Below are positions 33,964-47,014 of a DNA stretch of 64,000 nt, piece after piece. The notes beneath the pieces are model-generated. The model was given only the letters and a program-made list of their open reading frames with translations, did not search any database and was not told the DNA's origin. Both the position numbers and the translations under genes were made by a program. The DNA comes from Gigaspora margarita (Eukaryota; Glomeromycota; Glomeromycetes; Diversisporales; Gigasporaceae), in contig WTPW01000583.1 in the NCBI GenBank assembly GCA_009809945.1, positions 181,536 to 245,535 on the forward strand, written 5' to 3'. Every line of letters starts with the position of its first letter. The stretch's first letter is position 1.

Positions 33964-36327
33964 ATGACCAACTTTTTTGAAATCCTTTCTAAAAACTTTG
34001 GCGACATCTTAAATGATTATGATAATGAGTGTAATGTTATTATTGAAGTTGGAGAAGAGCCAAATAATCGTGCGTTTAAAGCACATTCTATCATTTTGAA
34101 ATATCGATGTTCATATTTTAAAGATTTATTAAGCACAATGACGAATAATGATTATGATATAAAATTGATTAAAAGAGCCGATATTTCCATTAAAATATTT
34201 GAATTTATTCTCAAGTAACGATCATTCTATTTAAATATTTAAGTTTATTTTTTTTTTTAATATTTTTTTTTAATTCTTTTATGATCTTTTACGTGCATAA
34301 ATATTTAATAACTTAGATATATCTATGAAGGTACAATTTCATTAGAAGAAGTTGAATCGCCTGTCATACTTGATCTTTTGATAACTTCAAATGAATTTCA
34401 TCTCGAAGAGTTAACCAAATATCTTCAACAAATTTTAATTAAGGACAACTTTCCTTGGTTGCTTTCGAATTTTTCACAAATCTATCAAACTTGCTCTAAA
34501 AATTTACAACAATTTTGTATTGATATTATAGCCAAATATCCAAATATAATATTTGATTCTGATGATTTTATTCTTCTTTCAGAAGATATTTTGGTTTCTA
34601 TTTTGAAACTTAATTATTTACAAATTGGCGAAGGAAAACTTTGGAATTACATTATTGAATGGGGTATTTCTCAAAATTTATCTTTAAATTTTGATCCTAA
34701 ACGATGGTCTGATGATGAAATTTTAATTATGAAAGTTACACTCAAAAATTGTCTTCCATTAATTCGGTTTTTTCAATTATCTGGTGAAGAAATTGTTGAA
34801 AATGTTTTTCCTTTTCAAAAAATTCTTGATTCAAATTTATGGCAAGATATTATGATGAAATTTATGGCTCCAAATTTATCTATTGCTACAACCATTTTAC
34901 CTTCTCGTAATATTCCACCTATCAATACGATTTCACCTCCAATTTCTGATCCTTGCCAAATTTTTACTTCTCAATTAACTTCAATTGCCACTGCGTTGAA
35001 GAAATGTGGAAAAAAACATCTTGAAAAAAATGAATATGATAAAGCACTTGCTGATTTATCTAAATCATTAGAAATAGATCCAAATAATGTAGATACATTA
35101 TGTCTTCGAGGGAAAACTTTTTGTATTATGAAAAGACCTGATGATGCACTTGAAGATTTAAACAAATCATTAAACATTTCATCAACTAATGCAACTGCAT
35201 TGAAATTTCGGGGAATAACTTATCTTAGAATGAATAAATTTGAAGAAGCCATCAAAGATTTATCTAAATTATTGGAGATCTTGCCAAATGATTTACATAC
35301 TTTATATCTTAGAGGTGACACTTATTTTTTAATGGAATGTTATGATGATGCACTTGAAGATTTAAATAAATCATTAGAAATCGATCCAGAATACACTGCA
35401 TCTTTAAATATTAGAGGAAATATTTATCGTATGATCGATAGAAATGAAGATGCTCTTGTTGATTTTACTAAATCATTAGAAATTAATCCGGTTGATATGT
35501 TTATATTAAGAAATAGAGGTTTAGTTTATCATGCAATGAAAAGATATAAAGAAGCTCTAATAGATTTAACAAAAGCATTAGAGATTGATCCAAATAATGG
35601 TTATACTTTACGAATTAGAGGTTTTACTTATCATAGATTGGGTGAATTTAATGAAGCTCTTGCTGATCTAACTAAATCTCTAGAGATCGAACCAAATAAC
35701 ACTGCTGCTTTGAGATGTCGAGGACTTATTCTATATGAAATGAAAGCTTGTGGTGAAGATACTCGTGAAGATACATTTTCTGATTTAATTATGTTAAGAG
35801 AAGAACTAAAAGTTCCTACTGAGAGAAACATGTTAAATTTAAAGAATTTTTCTCCTCACCATATGAGTAAATATGAAATAGCTCTTAAAGATTTGACTAA
35901 ATATCTGGAATTTGTACCAAATGATACATGCGTGTTGTTATGTCGAGGAAATATTTATATCAAATTGAATAAATATAAAGAAGCACTTGAGGATTTAAAT
36001 AAATTTTTAGAAATTAAACCTAATGATTTATCTGCTTTGGAAATCCGAAGTGAAATTTACTTCAAGATGGAAATGTATGAAAAATCGCTTGATGATTTGA
36101 ATGAAGTATTGAAAATTGATCCAGACAATGCTGCTGCTTTAGAAGGCCGAGGTGAAATTTATTATAGAATGAACAGGTACGAAGATGCATGTGAAGATTT
36201 TACTCAATTATTAAAAATTCATCCCAATAATATGCATGTATCAGAAATTCTTAAGGACCTTGTATCACGTACCGCTATTGAAAGAAGATGCAAAAAGAAG
36301 ATCAAGTTATCTGAATCAAGCCAATAA
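33964..36327 (+). CDS. BTB/POZ protein with C-terminal TPR array
   Basis: Two exons, 33964-34214 and 34317-36327, joined by a 102-nt intron (GTAACG...TTAG, phase 2), give 753 residues. Residues 1-115 are a BTB/POZ fold (FEILSKNFGDILND, FKAHSIILKYRCSYFKDLLS, KYIYEGTISLEE), which mediates dimerisation and often binds cullin-3. Residues about 120-250 resemble a BACK-like helical linker. A Pro-rich spacer follows. Residues 310-724 hold eleven TPR units of 34 residues with consensus ALxxRGxxYxxMxxYxxALxDLxKSLEIDPNN. Unit 8 carries an insert of about 41 residues (EDTREDTFSDL...KNFSPHHMS). In mycorrhizal fungi BTB proteins more often end in a TLDc domain; none is present here. A substrate-adaptor or scaffold role is inferred. 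Confidence 0.92.
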
Positions 36328-36369
36328 TAGTAAATCTTTAATTGATTTCTTTTACATACATATGATAAT

Positions 36370-36375
36370 AATAAA
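36370..36375 (+). terminator. Candidate polyadenylation signal
   Basis: AATAAA 43 nt after the stop codon of the BTB-TPR gene, in AT-rich sequence. Confidence 0.45.
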
Positions 36376-36379
36376 TTGA

Positions 36380-38460
36380 GTTTTATTGATAGCTTGAACA
36401 GTAGAAAATGATTGAGCAGACATGCAATTTTATAATTGAAGTTTAATGAAATTACATTACAATATATAACTTTTCAATTATATATATTTATGTTTAATAC
36501 GTAGTATATGCAATTTATTATCATAATTTTTATTCATTCGTATATTATGAACTATTATACAGTGGTAAAAAAAAAAATTGGGTATGTACGATGATAGTAG
36601 CAAAATACATAATTGAGATTCTAATAGAATAGGAAATTTTTCTATTTGAGAAAATTGCATTATTTTGTGTTGTCTTCCTGATTTTTTTTAATTTTATACT
36701 TTGTATAATGGAAAGGCGTGACTGGTTCGAGGATAAATAAAGTCATCCAAATGCAATGTCGAAGTTGGACGAAAATCTAGTGCTACATATAATTATTCAA
36801 CAACCTTTTGATCAAAGTGTGGAAGTATTCGGTTCTCTTAATAAAAAATCATAAGATTTGATCAACATAATACAGATCAGCCGCAAAAAGACATGAAATT
36901 ATACCTATCTCGATGCATTAATAAAAAACGTTGGGAGTCACTTATAACACCAATCCAACCCTAACTCGAAATTAATCTAACACTAATTCAATTGAAAATC
37001 AAATTATTATAAGCGCACACAGCTTTTCATGATGGGACATGATTTTATCCTGTTTACGGTTACGAAAGATTCTTTAAGTATCTTGAGTATCTCTGTGATT
37101 CATGAGGTAATAAACATATCTCTATTTGAAATCGCACGATTCATGATTTTTTATTATTTAACGAAAAAAAGCAAAGCTTTATTAATTGTAATTTCTATAA
37201 TATAGGAACACAAAATATATGATGCTAATAGTTTTAATAACCGTCTAAATTGCTGCAAAATCTTTTAAAGAAAAATCAGAGGTTTATATTATAAGAAATT
37301 TTGAAACTAAAGAAAATTAAAATATATTGATTATTCAAAAGGTTTCATCATACCGGTATTAGATGTATTGTTAATTATTACACGTTAGAATATATAACCA
37401 ATTACTGTATAAAACTACATTTTCATTTGATTGATCAATCACGAGAAAGTTAAGGCATTCGTGTCGCTTATTAAGATTATATTCTTTGTGTCTTGTCTTT
37501 TTTTTTTTTTTTTTTATCTTTTTTATCTTTTTTCTTCAATAAATTTTTTTTTCTTTCGTCACTTTTTATCTCTTTCATTCCTTTTATCTTTACATTTTTG
37601 TTTGTGTCTTATATTTATCGTGGCCCCATGAATGAATTTTGATAAATTCAAATCAATTATCAACGTTTAAATACGAAAATATGGTCTTAACGTCCTCTTA
37701 TTACTCTTATTAGTTTTTCACTCTAATTTTCTCTATTTCTCGTTTTTTTTTATTATATTTTACTGCAAAGAATTATTTTTTATACCCCAAATTTGTTATT
37801 CATACCCCTTGCGGATCATCATTTTTGAAATAAGTTCTATTTACATGTAATAAGGCTGTAAAGGTATAAAACACGGGATTTTTACTTCAATAAAAATCAA
37901 CTTATTAAGTTCATATCTTCGAAGTCGTATAGTAGATGTGTGAATCTCCAGTAATTATTTTCCTTCAACACGTAAAATTCATGTTTCGTATTTCATCTAT
38001 TTCATCATGACCCTTGTCCCTATGTTACATTCTCGTCTTTAATGAGAAAGAATAAAAAGAATTTGTAATTACCGTTCAGATCATATTTATATAAAACTTC
38101 GCATTGATTAAACTCTAATTTACTTCCCCTGTTTTAAATCAATCCGCCTCGTAACCTCTTATCATGTAACAACCGTTAAAAATCTTAACGATTGAGACAA
38201 AATTTTCCAGCTAGTCGCATTAAAAACAAAAAAAAAAGAAAAAGAAAAAAAAGGATTATTATTAGTAATTATTCAAGAGCAATAAAGAGTTAGAATTAGT
38301 AGCATTAGAAATAAATGCTTATCTCTGCCTCCAATTGCGCCGTAATAATACCTGAAAAATCTTATTACTCGTGCTAAAACTTTCTACAATTCTATTCAAA
38401 GCTTTCCATTATTATATTTTGACGAGGACATTTTTCATTTGCATTGATTCACTCTGACAT
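36380..38460. other. Intergenic DNA, nothing recognised
   Basis: A CCAACCCTAACTCGAAATTA patch near 36955 resembles the loops of MITEs elsewhere, but no clear inverted ends were found. A T-rich tract lies at 37499-37560. TTGATCAATCACGAGAAAGT near 37432 nearly matches 12227-12246, so both may be ends of an unidentified repeat. Confidence 0.35.
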
Positions 38461-38461
38461 A

Positions 38462-38830
38462 GGGTTGGGATAACTTACCTGACAACGTAACTTACATTTG
38501 TAATTTACATCTTAAGTCTTATGTAAGTTACAAATATATGGATTTAATGTTGGCCGGAATCATGATAAACGTGGCCAGCATTACAGTTGTTTTCATAAAT
38601 TCTGAGACAAATAATAAAAATCGACCAAAGACTGTTAGAAGTTACAAAATTATAGTTAGATAATTGTCATGTAAAAATAATTTCTGATTAAAAAGCAAGA
38701 TATCGAACGTTTCTTTTCATAAAACTATGCATGTTGTACTCAGTTCCATAATGATTTTATAATTTACAACTTACCTTACATTGTAACTTACATAAACTAA
38801 AATGTAACTTACATTACATTTTCAGTAATT
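38462..38830. repeat. GTAACTTACAT repeat region, possible hAT remnant
   Basis: The left edge reads TAGGGTTGGGATAACTTACC, a hAT-type end. GTAACTTACAT and ATGTAAGTTAC then recur at least six times in both orientations. No matching right end or duplication was found, so it is probably truncated. Confidence 0.5.
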
Positions 38831-38834
38831 TGAT

Positions 38835-39750
38835 CTATAGGTGTACTTTACATATGAGCATAATAACTATTTATCAGTCAACAGAAATGATTATTAAAAT
38901 TTTTTATTATATATGACACCATAAAATATGCAAATTTGCCAATTCTATTAAATTCTTACAAAATATTTTTTTGTTTTATAGCATTTCATATCAATATAGT
39001 TATTCTGTATTTATCATGTACGTCTGCCTGATATCTGTTTAAGTGTCTGAATTCGATACTAGAGAACTACTCTATATCAGAGTTACCTAACATTTTTTAA
39101 ACTAGACTTCTGTTCATCCGCTCCTGGCTTAGCGAGATTGCGTCGCGTAGCTACTTATTATTAACTAATTGTTGATATTATTGTAGCAAACAAATTTGCT
39201 CAATTATTATCGATTTAACAAAATTTAATGAAAAGATTAAAATTTAAAAATAATGATTATTTGTAAGTTTTATTCTTATATAGTTGTACTTTTTTTTTAT
39301 AATTACCTCTTAATAATCACAAAAACTGGAAAAATTCATTAATATACTTATAAAAAATACTTCTATATAAGCAGATTATAATAAAATTTTTATATTAAAT
39401 GTTTTCATATAAAACAAACTGAGTGATTATAGAGGTGCACAACTGTAATAAATTCTTTATGAAGCTTTTGCTAACAAGTTGTAAATTAATGATTTTTGAA
39501 GCATCAAAAAATTTATTTTTGAATAAAACTAAGAAAATTAACTAAATTATTATTTCTTGACTTTGCTAATTAATAATTATTTTTTATTTTGTAAAAGTTA
39601 ATGATTTATTAGTTGGTATAAAGTTTTTTTTTAGTAAACTTTAACATAGTAATTAATTTCTTATTGTTTTTTACTATTTCAAAAATAAAAATTTTATTGC
39701 ATCTGTTGAATACAAAAACTTATTAAAGAATAAGTCTAAAAAACAGTATA
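38835..39750. other. AT-rich intergenic DNA, nothing recognised
   Basis: A short more GC-balanced patch (39110-39155, CCGCTCCTGGCTTAGCGAGA) does not fold as a tRNA by inspection. No gene was seen. Confidence 0.3.
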
Positions 39751-39758
39751 GGCACAAC

Positions 39759-40930
39759 CAGTGTTTAAAATTCAAATCGAAAGTTATGTCTCAAAAGAGC
39801 ATAATTTAAATTTTTATTGTTCTCAAAAACTTTTTAGTGTTCATTATATATTAAATATATTGAACATTAATTTTTATAGAATGTTCATGTATATAGTAGC
39901 TTCAAGCAAAATTGATATATATTATTTATTAATTTACAACAAAATTAATTCAAATTAATAAAATCAATAATATAATAATTAATTCGATGATCAAGTTTGC
40001 ACTATTCTTGGTATACTAATTGAAAATTAAGCTTTCTTATACTGCACTTACTTACTGTAGTTTAACATATTGTGAATTAAAGTTATATCTAACTTTTAAT
40101 AATAAAATAAGTAGATTATAAATAAATAACTTATCTCTGATAGTGTAATATAGTAAATAAAATAATTTTTAATAAAGAATTCTATTGTTAATAGATTAAT
40201 AACTTATTTGAAAATAAATTCTATATTTACAATTACACACTAAATTCATGCTTATCTATTAATAATTTTTAAACTTTGTATATAATTTTTTGTATTTTTT
40301 AACATAAGACAATGTATTATACAATTTAATTTCTAATAATTTTGTTAAAACTTCAAGTGCTTTTTTTTTGCTCATAGTAAACAAGCCTTTTATAATATTT
40401 TCTAATGCTACTATTGGTTAATGCAATAAATTAGAATCCAATTACTTTGTTATTTAACTATTTAAACTTTGTACTAACAAATACATTGTGTCTTTTTTAT
40501 TTGATTAGTATTAGCATATCATTTGACCCAAATCATCTATATATAAGTTTACACAATAATGACTCTCAAAATAAAAAGCACACAGTATAGCTAATGAATG
40601 TTTTATTTTAAAATCTTTAAAGTCTATTTTCTTAAATATTTATTTGTTACTCATATTGTACAACTTTAAATATAATTGCTATACATAGTATATACATACA
40701 TACATAATTTGTCATGATCAAATTACACTATCAAATTAATAAACATTTTATATAATTTATTGTTTTTATTAGTAAATCAAGAACATAAAAATTTTATAAA
40801 TGTTCTCTTTGAGAACATTTCAAGAGAATAAAATGTTCTCAAATAATAGAACATTTTTTTAAATATAAATGTTCTTAAAAAAACTCAAATGATCATTGAG
40901 AACCTTGAGAACATTGAATTTTAAACACTG
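39759..40930. mobile_element. hAT-like element with GAGAACATT subterminal repeats
   Basis: Terminal repeat CAGTGTTTAAAATTCAA / complement, with an exact 8-bp duplication GGCACAAC (39751-39758, 40931-40938). The right 130 bp contains repeated GAACATT, TGAGAACAT and complements. Length is 1172 bp. Internal frames are short and AT-driven; no transposase is recognisable, so it is non-autonomous or decayed. Confidence 0.92.
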
Positions 40931-41015
40931 GGCACAACTATTTTATATCGATAATATGGAATACTTTGGTTTAGAAAAAAATATATATTAATAAAAATTT
41001 GCAAAACTTATAATA

Positions 41016-41820
41016 CAGTGGCCTACCATAATATTGTGGACACTTTTTAAAAATTTATATAGAACTAAATATATAAGATATTAAGCTAAAAATAAAAATA
41101 TAAATGCATTAAATCTATATCTTTTAAATAAAAAAAAGTTTATAAAATTCTATGCAATACTTTTTAAAATAATCAGATTTTAGTAAATTTTAGATTTTTT
41201 ATTTTTGCGATTTGCTAATTTTTAATATATTCTTATAGTAGCACAAATTACTAAATTTAGTAATATATAAACTTGATTTTTTATAAAGTAAACTAGCAAT
41301 TTTTTTAAATAAAAGTATTTAGCAAAACAAATTGTATATATTTTGAAAGTTTTATAATTTTTAAAAATTTATTTACTAAATTACTATATATAGTAATAAA
41401 GTTTCTATATTTAGTAATTTTTAATTTTAATTTAGTAATTTTAATTCTAAGATTTAAAAGTAATAACTAGCTTAATATTTTTTAAAATTTTATAAAAATT
41501 TGGAATTATATATAATTTGTTATTCTGAATAATTTTTACTTAATTTTGAAATTTAATTAACTTAATAAAAATTTTACTTTTACTATATACATATTATTTT
41601 AATCATTTTTTAAATATTATAATTTTTGCAATTGTGTAACATTGCAAAAAATTAAAATTTATAATTATTTTAAAAAGTACAGCATAGAATTTTTTTATTT
41701 TTTTTTATTTGAAAGATATAGATTTAATAATTTTATATTTTTATTTTTAGCTTAATATCTTATAAATTTAGCTCTATATGAATTTTTTAAAAGTGTCCAC
41801 AATATTATGGTAGGCCACTG
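41016..41820. mobile_element. Tc1/mariner-like element with ~160-bp inverted repeats
   Basis: The left end CAGTGGCCTACCATAATATT continues into GTGGACACTTTTTAAAAA, and the right end is its complement with few changes. TA flanks both sides. A CAGTGG...ATATTGTGGACAC end is characteristic of Tc1-like elements (established pattern). The interior is AT-rich with repeated AGTAATTTAGTAATTT; no transposase frame remains. Confidence 0.88.
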
Positions 41821-42239
41821 TATCATTTGAAACTATTATGCAATAGTAAATGCTCTCTACCTGTCAGTGATCAGTCACCCAAAAGAGTAGCAATCAGATA
41901 ATTTTTAAACCGGACAAACACATTTTTCTTGAAATAGAGACTTAAGATATTTTTTATTTAACAGTCATGATTTTAAAAGTTCTTAACCATGCTATTATTG
42001 TTTAATTTTGAAAACCTGCTATCTGTATAGACTTAGTGGTAAATTACTTTTTGCTAGTTATTCATCAATTCTGATTCATTAATTTCTAATCTAATTAATC
42101 CACTATCTATAAAAATTATAAAGGAAATTAAATTATAATTTATTTCATAATAAAACAAATTTATGCTTACTTTGACATTAAGAAATACTATTACGTGTGA
42201 TGAGTTTACTTGTATATTTTATTTTATTATAATTTAATA

Positions 42240-42400
42240 CATCCTTTCTTGGTATTTTTTTTGGCAGATTCAGATAATTCTAGTAGAATATTTTCATCAT
42301 ATTGCTATTCTATAAAATTAGCATAAATATTTTCAGTAGGTGGTCGGTTTCCGGGATTTCTATCCCAATATTTTTGCATAAGATCTATATATGGGGAAGG
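42240..42400 (-). pseudogene. C-terminal fragment of a protein kinase
   Basis: The minus strand reads IDLMQKYWDRNPGNRPPTEN then IYANFIE, a stop, and QYDENILLELSESAKK. The W-x-x-N-P-x-x-R-P block is kinase subdomain XI of the tyrosine-kinase-like families abundant in mycorrhizal fungi. An in-frame stop and missing upstream lobes mark it as a pseudogene. Its orientation and missing part fit the fragment at 48354-48520, so both may come from one gene. Confidence 0.7.
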
Positions 42401-42754
42401 TCAATTAAAACATAGCTTATAGCATTTTTTGCAAAAATTAGTTAACAATACTATCAAATAAAGCATGCATCCAACTATATAATTTAGCATTTAAAGCATC
42501 GATTTACATAATAAAATGTTTGTCAATGCCTATTTTTCTAAATGCTGTATGTAAATAGAAGCAATCTAAAAATAGATTTTAGAAATTAGTTTGTTGATCC
42601 TTGCTGCATAGTCATAGAAAAGAGCTTGTATGATTGGCTAATTTATGTAGATCAAACAGGTTATACTAATAATAGATCATCATTGTTGTTGCTGTACTAA
42701 ATTTCAAACATGATTTTCTCAAAATAAAAAAAAGCCATAAGCCGTGTTTTAATT

Positions 42755-42850
42755 GACTGCACCCCATAAACAATGCCAGGATGTAGGATAGATTTTCCAG
42801 TCACGTGTACTCCCAACCTCCAACTGACCTCCGACCAACCTCTGACCTCT
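42755..42850 (+). repeat. Dispersed GC-richer repeat, copy 1
   Basis: GCCAGGATGTAGGATAGATT and TTTTCCAGTCACGTG match, in complement, 47445-47530 (CAGCATGCAGGATAGATTTT). SINE-like in size, identity unknown. Confidence 0.5.
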
Positions 42851-42859
42851 AAAAATTTA

Positions 42860-44565
42860 TAAACTTTATCTTAAAAACGATCTTATAAAACAAAGTTATT
42901 TTCAAGGCAAATACTTTATATAATACTTTCTACATATTACTCTATTTTTTCAGAACTTAAAAATCTATAACCTTGTACCTTGTAGGTTGTGAACTGCTAT
43001 ATTGAATTTATAGATTCAATTTAAAAATTATATACCAGTTTAAATTTGATACTTTAACTCTACATAGAAAATTATTGCAAACTTTAATTGCACTTTATAG
43101 AATATATATTGAATAAATTTAATTGCAGAATCACTAAATAAAAATTATTGTATTAAATTTTATTTTTTGCTTGACTTGTATATAAGTAAGATTGCAAAGT
43201 AAAAAGTAAACTATAGTAAATCTTGAAGATTTAAAACAAATTGCTTTGAAAAAGAAAACCATACTTCAAGCCTCTAAATCTAACTTACCAAATTTGCTTC
43301 TAAAAAGCTATTATTCTCATAAAATTAGTACAATTATAGACATAAAACAGATAGACATCAATTTAAAAGTATAAAAAAATTTTTAAAGCAAATAAAGGTC
43401 TTGCAACAATTAACAGTTGACCAAACATTTTTGTTCCAAATTTGCCAGATCCAAAGAAATATAATATACTTCTCAAAAAGTAAGATCTTTATCGAATCTC
43501 CTGAATAAACAGAGTACAAATTCTTGCTGTGAACAGTAAACAAGCACTAATCTTATATTAAGTATAATTAATAAATATTGATATTGAATTATATATGATA
43601 GAATTTATTGAAAAACTTGCCTGATTTTTATTAAATGTATATTGCCAATTGAAACATAAATGTCTACGTTTAACTATATTGTATCCAATCCTTCTATAAT
43701 TCATTTATTCATTTAAATTAAGGCACTTCCTGAATTTTATCGTATGCGTGATATAACTCATGATTTGTTATTGCCTTTGCATATGTAGTTTTTTTTTATC
43801 CCGAATATAGAGACACTAGCCTAAAAAGTAAATTAATGCATTTATATTAAAGTCACATTTCACAATGAAAAATAAAAATAAATCAGTTTAGTCTGATGCT
43901 AATATACTTAAAAATAAAAATGACACCCTCTAAAAATGTGATTACAGATATATCCCGATAGCACTAATCTTAAAAAATAATTAAAGCTATAATTAAAATA
44001 TGTTAGTCTTTAAAAAAGATTGTTAATATAAAGATAATAAATTGCTTAAAGCCTTAATCGAAAATAGAATGCGATTGAAGCCATAATCAAAAATAAAAAA
44101 TTAAATTTTTTAAAGCTACTGTATAATAAAGACTTAAATAGGTTAGATGCTTGACGAGCTATGTTATATGCATAAAAATAATAAGAATTTTAGATGTATT
44201 AGTTTCATACAATAATAAAACAAAGCAAAATGATTATATTTGTTCAAAGCCTCAGATATAACTTATTTGTTGTAGATTGAAAAGTAGTCTAGATTGATAA
44301 AAGTTTTTTTTTTAATCATATTTAAAAGACGTAATCGTGAAGTTAATATTAATAAAAAATTTTTTTTCTTACTTTTGATAAAATTCCCAAAGTTATTATA
44401 AATACCGCTGCTACATTTTTGCAAAAAAATATATTTGTCTTATTGATTTATACTTGCCAAATTATATATCTTAATTACAGAAGTCATTTTTTAGTATATG
44501 TAACTTCTGATATAGCATATATTTTGCTATTGATATATATACTAATTAAATTAATTGCCAATAAT
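42860..44565. other. AT-rich intergenic DNA, nothing recognised
   Basis: Repeated AAAGCCATAATCAAAAATA-type phrases near 44050-44110 suggest an old tandem repeat. No gene is supported. Confidence 0.3.
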
Positions 44566-47014
44566 ATGAGTGATATAAAAACATGCACTTCATGTTCGTG
44601 CTTACTACCCCCAGAAGCTTTTATTTACAAGAATAAAGCAAATAAAACTTGCTCAGCTTGCTTAACTACAAGGGCCAATAAAAGAGCAGAAAAAAGAGCT
44701 TCTTCTGTTAATAATAAATTAGAAAATATTCAAACAGAATATCAATTTAAAAATGAGATAGAGATGATTGCTTTTACTGACATTATAGAATTTGTCTTTA
44801 ATAAAATTGCTAATCTTGAACAAGATACTAGACTTCTCTTTAGTTTTCACATCAAACTTGATGATAATATATTGGTTAAAGTTCATCAGGACATGAAGCT
44901 CTTGGTAAAATTGATAGTAGACGAGATTGAAGAAGGTGGGAGATATAATTGGGCATGATTGACCTTTTCTTAGTTCTTAAAAGTTAGTACATTAATTTAA
45001 CTATTTTATATTATAGATTTACAACCGGGCCTAATATATCAGTATGTTATCCTGGTATTGGAGCATTCTATCTCTCATGTTCTCAATGCCAAGAGTTAGA
45101 GCGTGAATATAAGGAGTCAAATCGTAAAAAGATAGCACAGTTTAATTGTCACGGCAAGCTAGTTGTAAATGTCGATATGGCTGCAAAAGAATTAAAGATA
45201 AAACTTAGTCATGATATTTATCACGAAAAACTTGTAGATATTACGATACCAGAGGAAATAAAAAATAAAATTATGCAGAATCTTCACATGGATCCTGTAC
45301 AGCTGAGAACACATCTTCGGCAAAGATTTGATACTTCACAAGTTACTCCGAAGCAAATTAATTATTGGTGGTCTGTATTCAATCAACGTTTTTTTAAACT
45401 AGATGAAGATCCTGTTACTTCTGCATGTCGTTTTCTAGAAAACTCTCATAGTAATAGCGAATTTTGTTATGAATGGTGAGATGCTTTAGTTATAGCAATT
45501 GGATTTGTAATGCCTTTGCTCGCCAAACTATTACCAGTATCGAGTGTCCATTTCGATGCAACCTATAAAACAGCTAGAGGAAGATTCGAGCTTTATGGAA
45601 TTATTAGTAATACAAATAGTGTAGGGTTTCCACTAGCATATTTGCTATTAAATACTACTAATGCAACTGATAATGAACAAGTAGGATTGCGAACAAAGGC
45701 ACTTATCGGTTTTCTTAGTTCACTTTGCAACAAAGGGTTACATCTACAATACTTCTTTACCAACAAGAATTTCGCTGAAATCAATGCTGCAAAAGAAGTA
45801 TGGCCAAATATCAGTGTGCAGCTCTGTTTGTGGCACATAAAAAAGCAATAAAAGAAAAACTTGCAAGTTGCAATAAAATTAAACGTACCTTCTACCAACC
45901 AGATGAAGCTATCACAGAATTTGACTTCATTGATCCTTCTTTTAAGCCAGATTTAAATTGTTCCAATTCAAATTATTATATTGTATGTCCTCCAGAGCTA
46001 CGAGATAAAGTTACCTCTTTCATTGAAAAGCATTTTAACATGCATTCAAAGATTCCTGTTAATGTTGATGAACAATTTTTAATAGCTAATAAAATTCGTA
46101 TATTTGCAGTTAGTGAGGTGTATAACTTCTGTTTTGAAAATAATCTTGTATTACTTTGGGCCTATTTATGGTCTTCATGGTACAAAGCTGCAAGGTGGAC
46201 ACTTTGGGCTTAGTCAACGCTAGCGACAATTCCACTCAGTAAGACAAATATGATAATAGAATCACATTGGAGAGTTGTGAAGCACTGCTATCTTTATCGA
46301 TTCAATCGACCATGACTAGATTATGCCGTGTGGATTATATGTACATGCCTTCTTCCTGATCAGCTCATTCATCTTAAACAAATATGTACAGGGCGAGTAA
46401 TTCCATCTTGGTTTAATGATTTTAAAAAAGATTGGAATAAATTAGCTGTGAAATGAATTGCTAGTGATGATATTCATTATTTTATTGATCCAGCACAATG
46501 GATATGTAGCTGCTCTTTGTTTCTTTATTCCTGTTTTCTTATTTGCAACCATTTGGTACAACATGCAATCAAGGAGGCAAAATTGCATGATCCCCAAGGT
46601 ATCCGGCTTTTATATAGAAATTTTAAAAGACAGGAGGATTACCCCTTTTTAATTTGGAATACTAATGAAGAATATATATCAAAAGAGGTTAATATACAAG
46701 AATCTATAATGTTACAAGAAACTCAATCTTTTTCAGTTTTACAAACTTGTGATATAGTTGAAATAGATCAAGACAAAGAAGCCTTTAATCCAGAAATATG
46801 TTAGGTTTGTGAACAAAAGGTTGCAGCCGTAAAATGTATGGCTAATTACCTAGAACAAGAACTTCTAGTGAACAACTTGAATCATATTATATGAGTAGTT
46901 AACAATATGGATAAGTTATTTACCATACTTAATGATATCGAAATGTCACAAAATAGAAGAAAGCGTGATCCAACCTGGTGTGGATCAACTCCTTGGACAT
47001 TATTTCTGCAGTAA
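44566..47014 (+). pseudogene. MULE-family transposase with SWIM finger, broken
   Basis: From ATG 44566 an N-terminal region has two C-x2-C pairs (CTSC, CSAC). A probable intron ends at TTATAG near 45017; coding continues FTTGPNISVCYPGIGAFYLSCSQC and AAKELKIKLSHDIYHEKL. The catalytic core shows HFDATYKTARGRFELYGII (first acidic residue), FTNKNFAEINAAKEVWP, where the expected Asp of TDKDFAEI is Asn, and VQLCLWHIKK, the C-x2-H helix typical of MULE transposases. Further on are ESHWR and WICSCSLFLYSCFLICNHL, a SWIM zinc finger (CxCxnCxH). It ends DPTWCGSTPWTLFLQ. At least four frameshifts or stops (for example 45478, 45849, 46213, 46454) make it non-functional. Flanking terminal repeats were not found. 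Confidence 0.88.

Noticed and set aside
34971-35831. Minus-strand frames within the TPR region
   Set aside because: Shadow frames of the repetitive BTB-TPR coding sequence.
36725-36745. GGTTCGAGG segment resembling a tRNA T-loop
   Set aside because: No cloverleaf or acceptor stem can be formed from the surrounding sequence.
39110-39160. More GC-balanced patch considered as an RNA gene
   Set aside because: No tRNA or snRNA landmarks found by eye.
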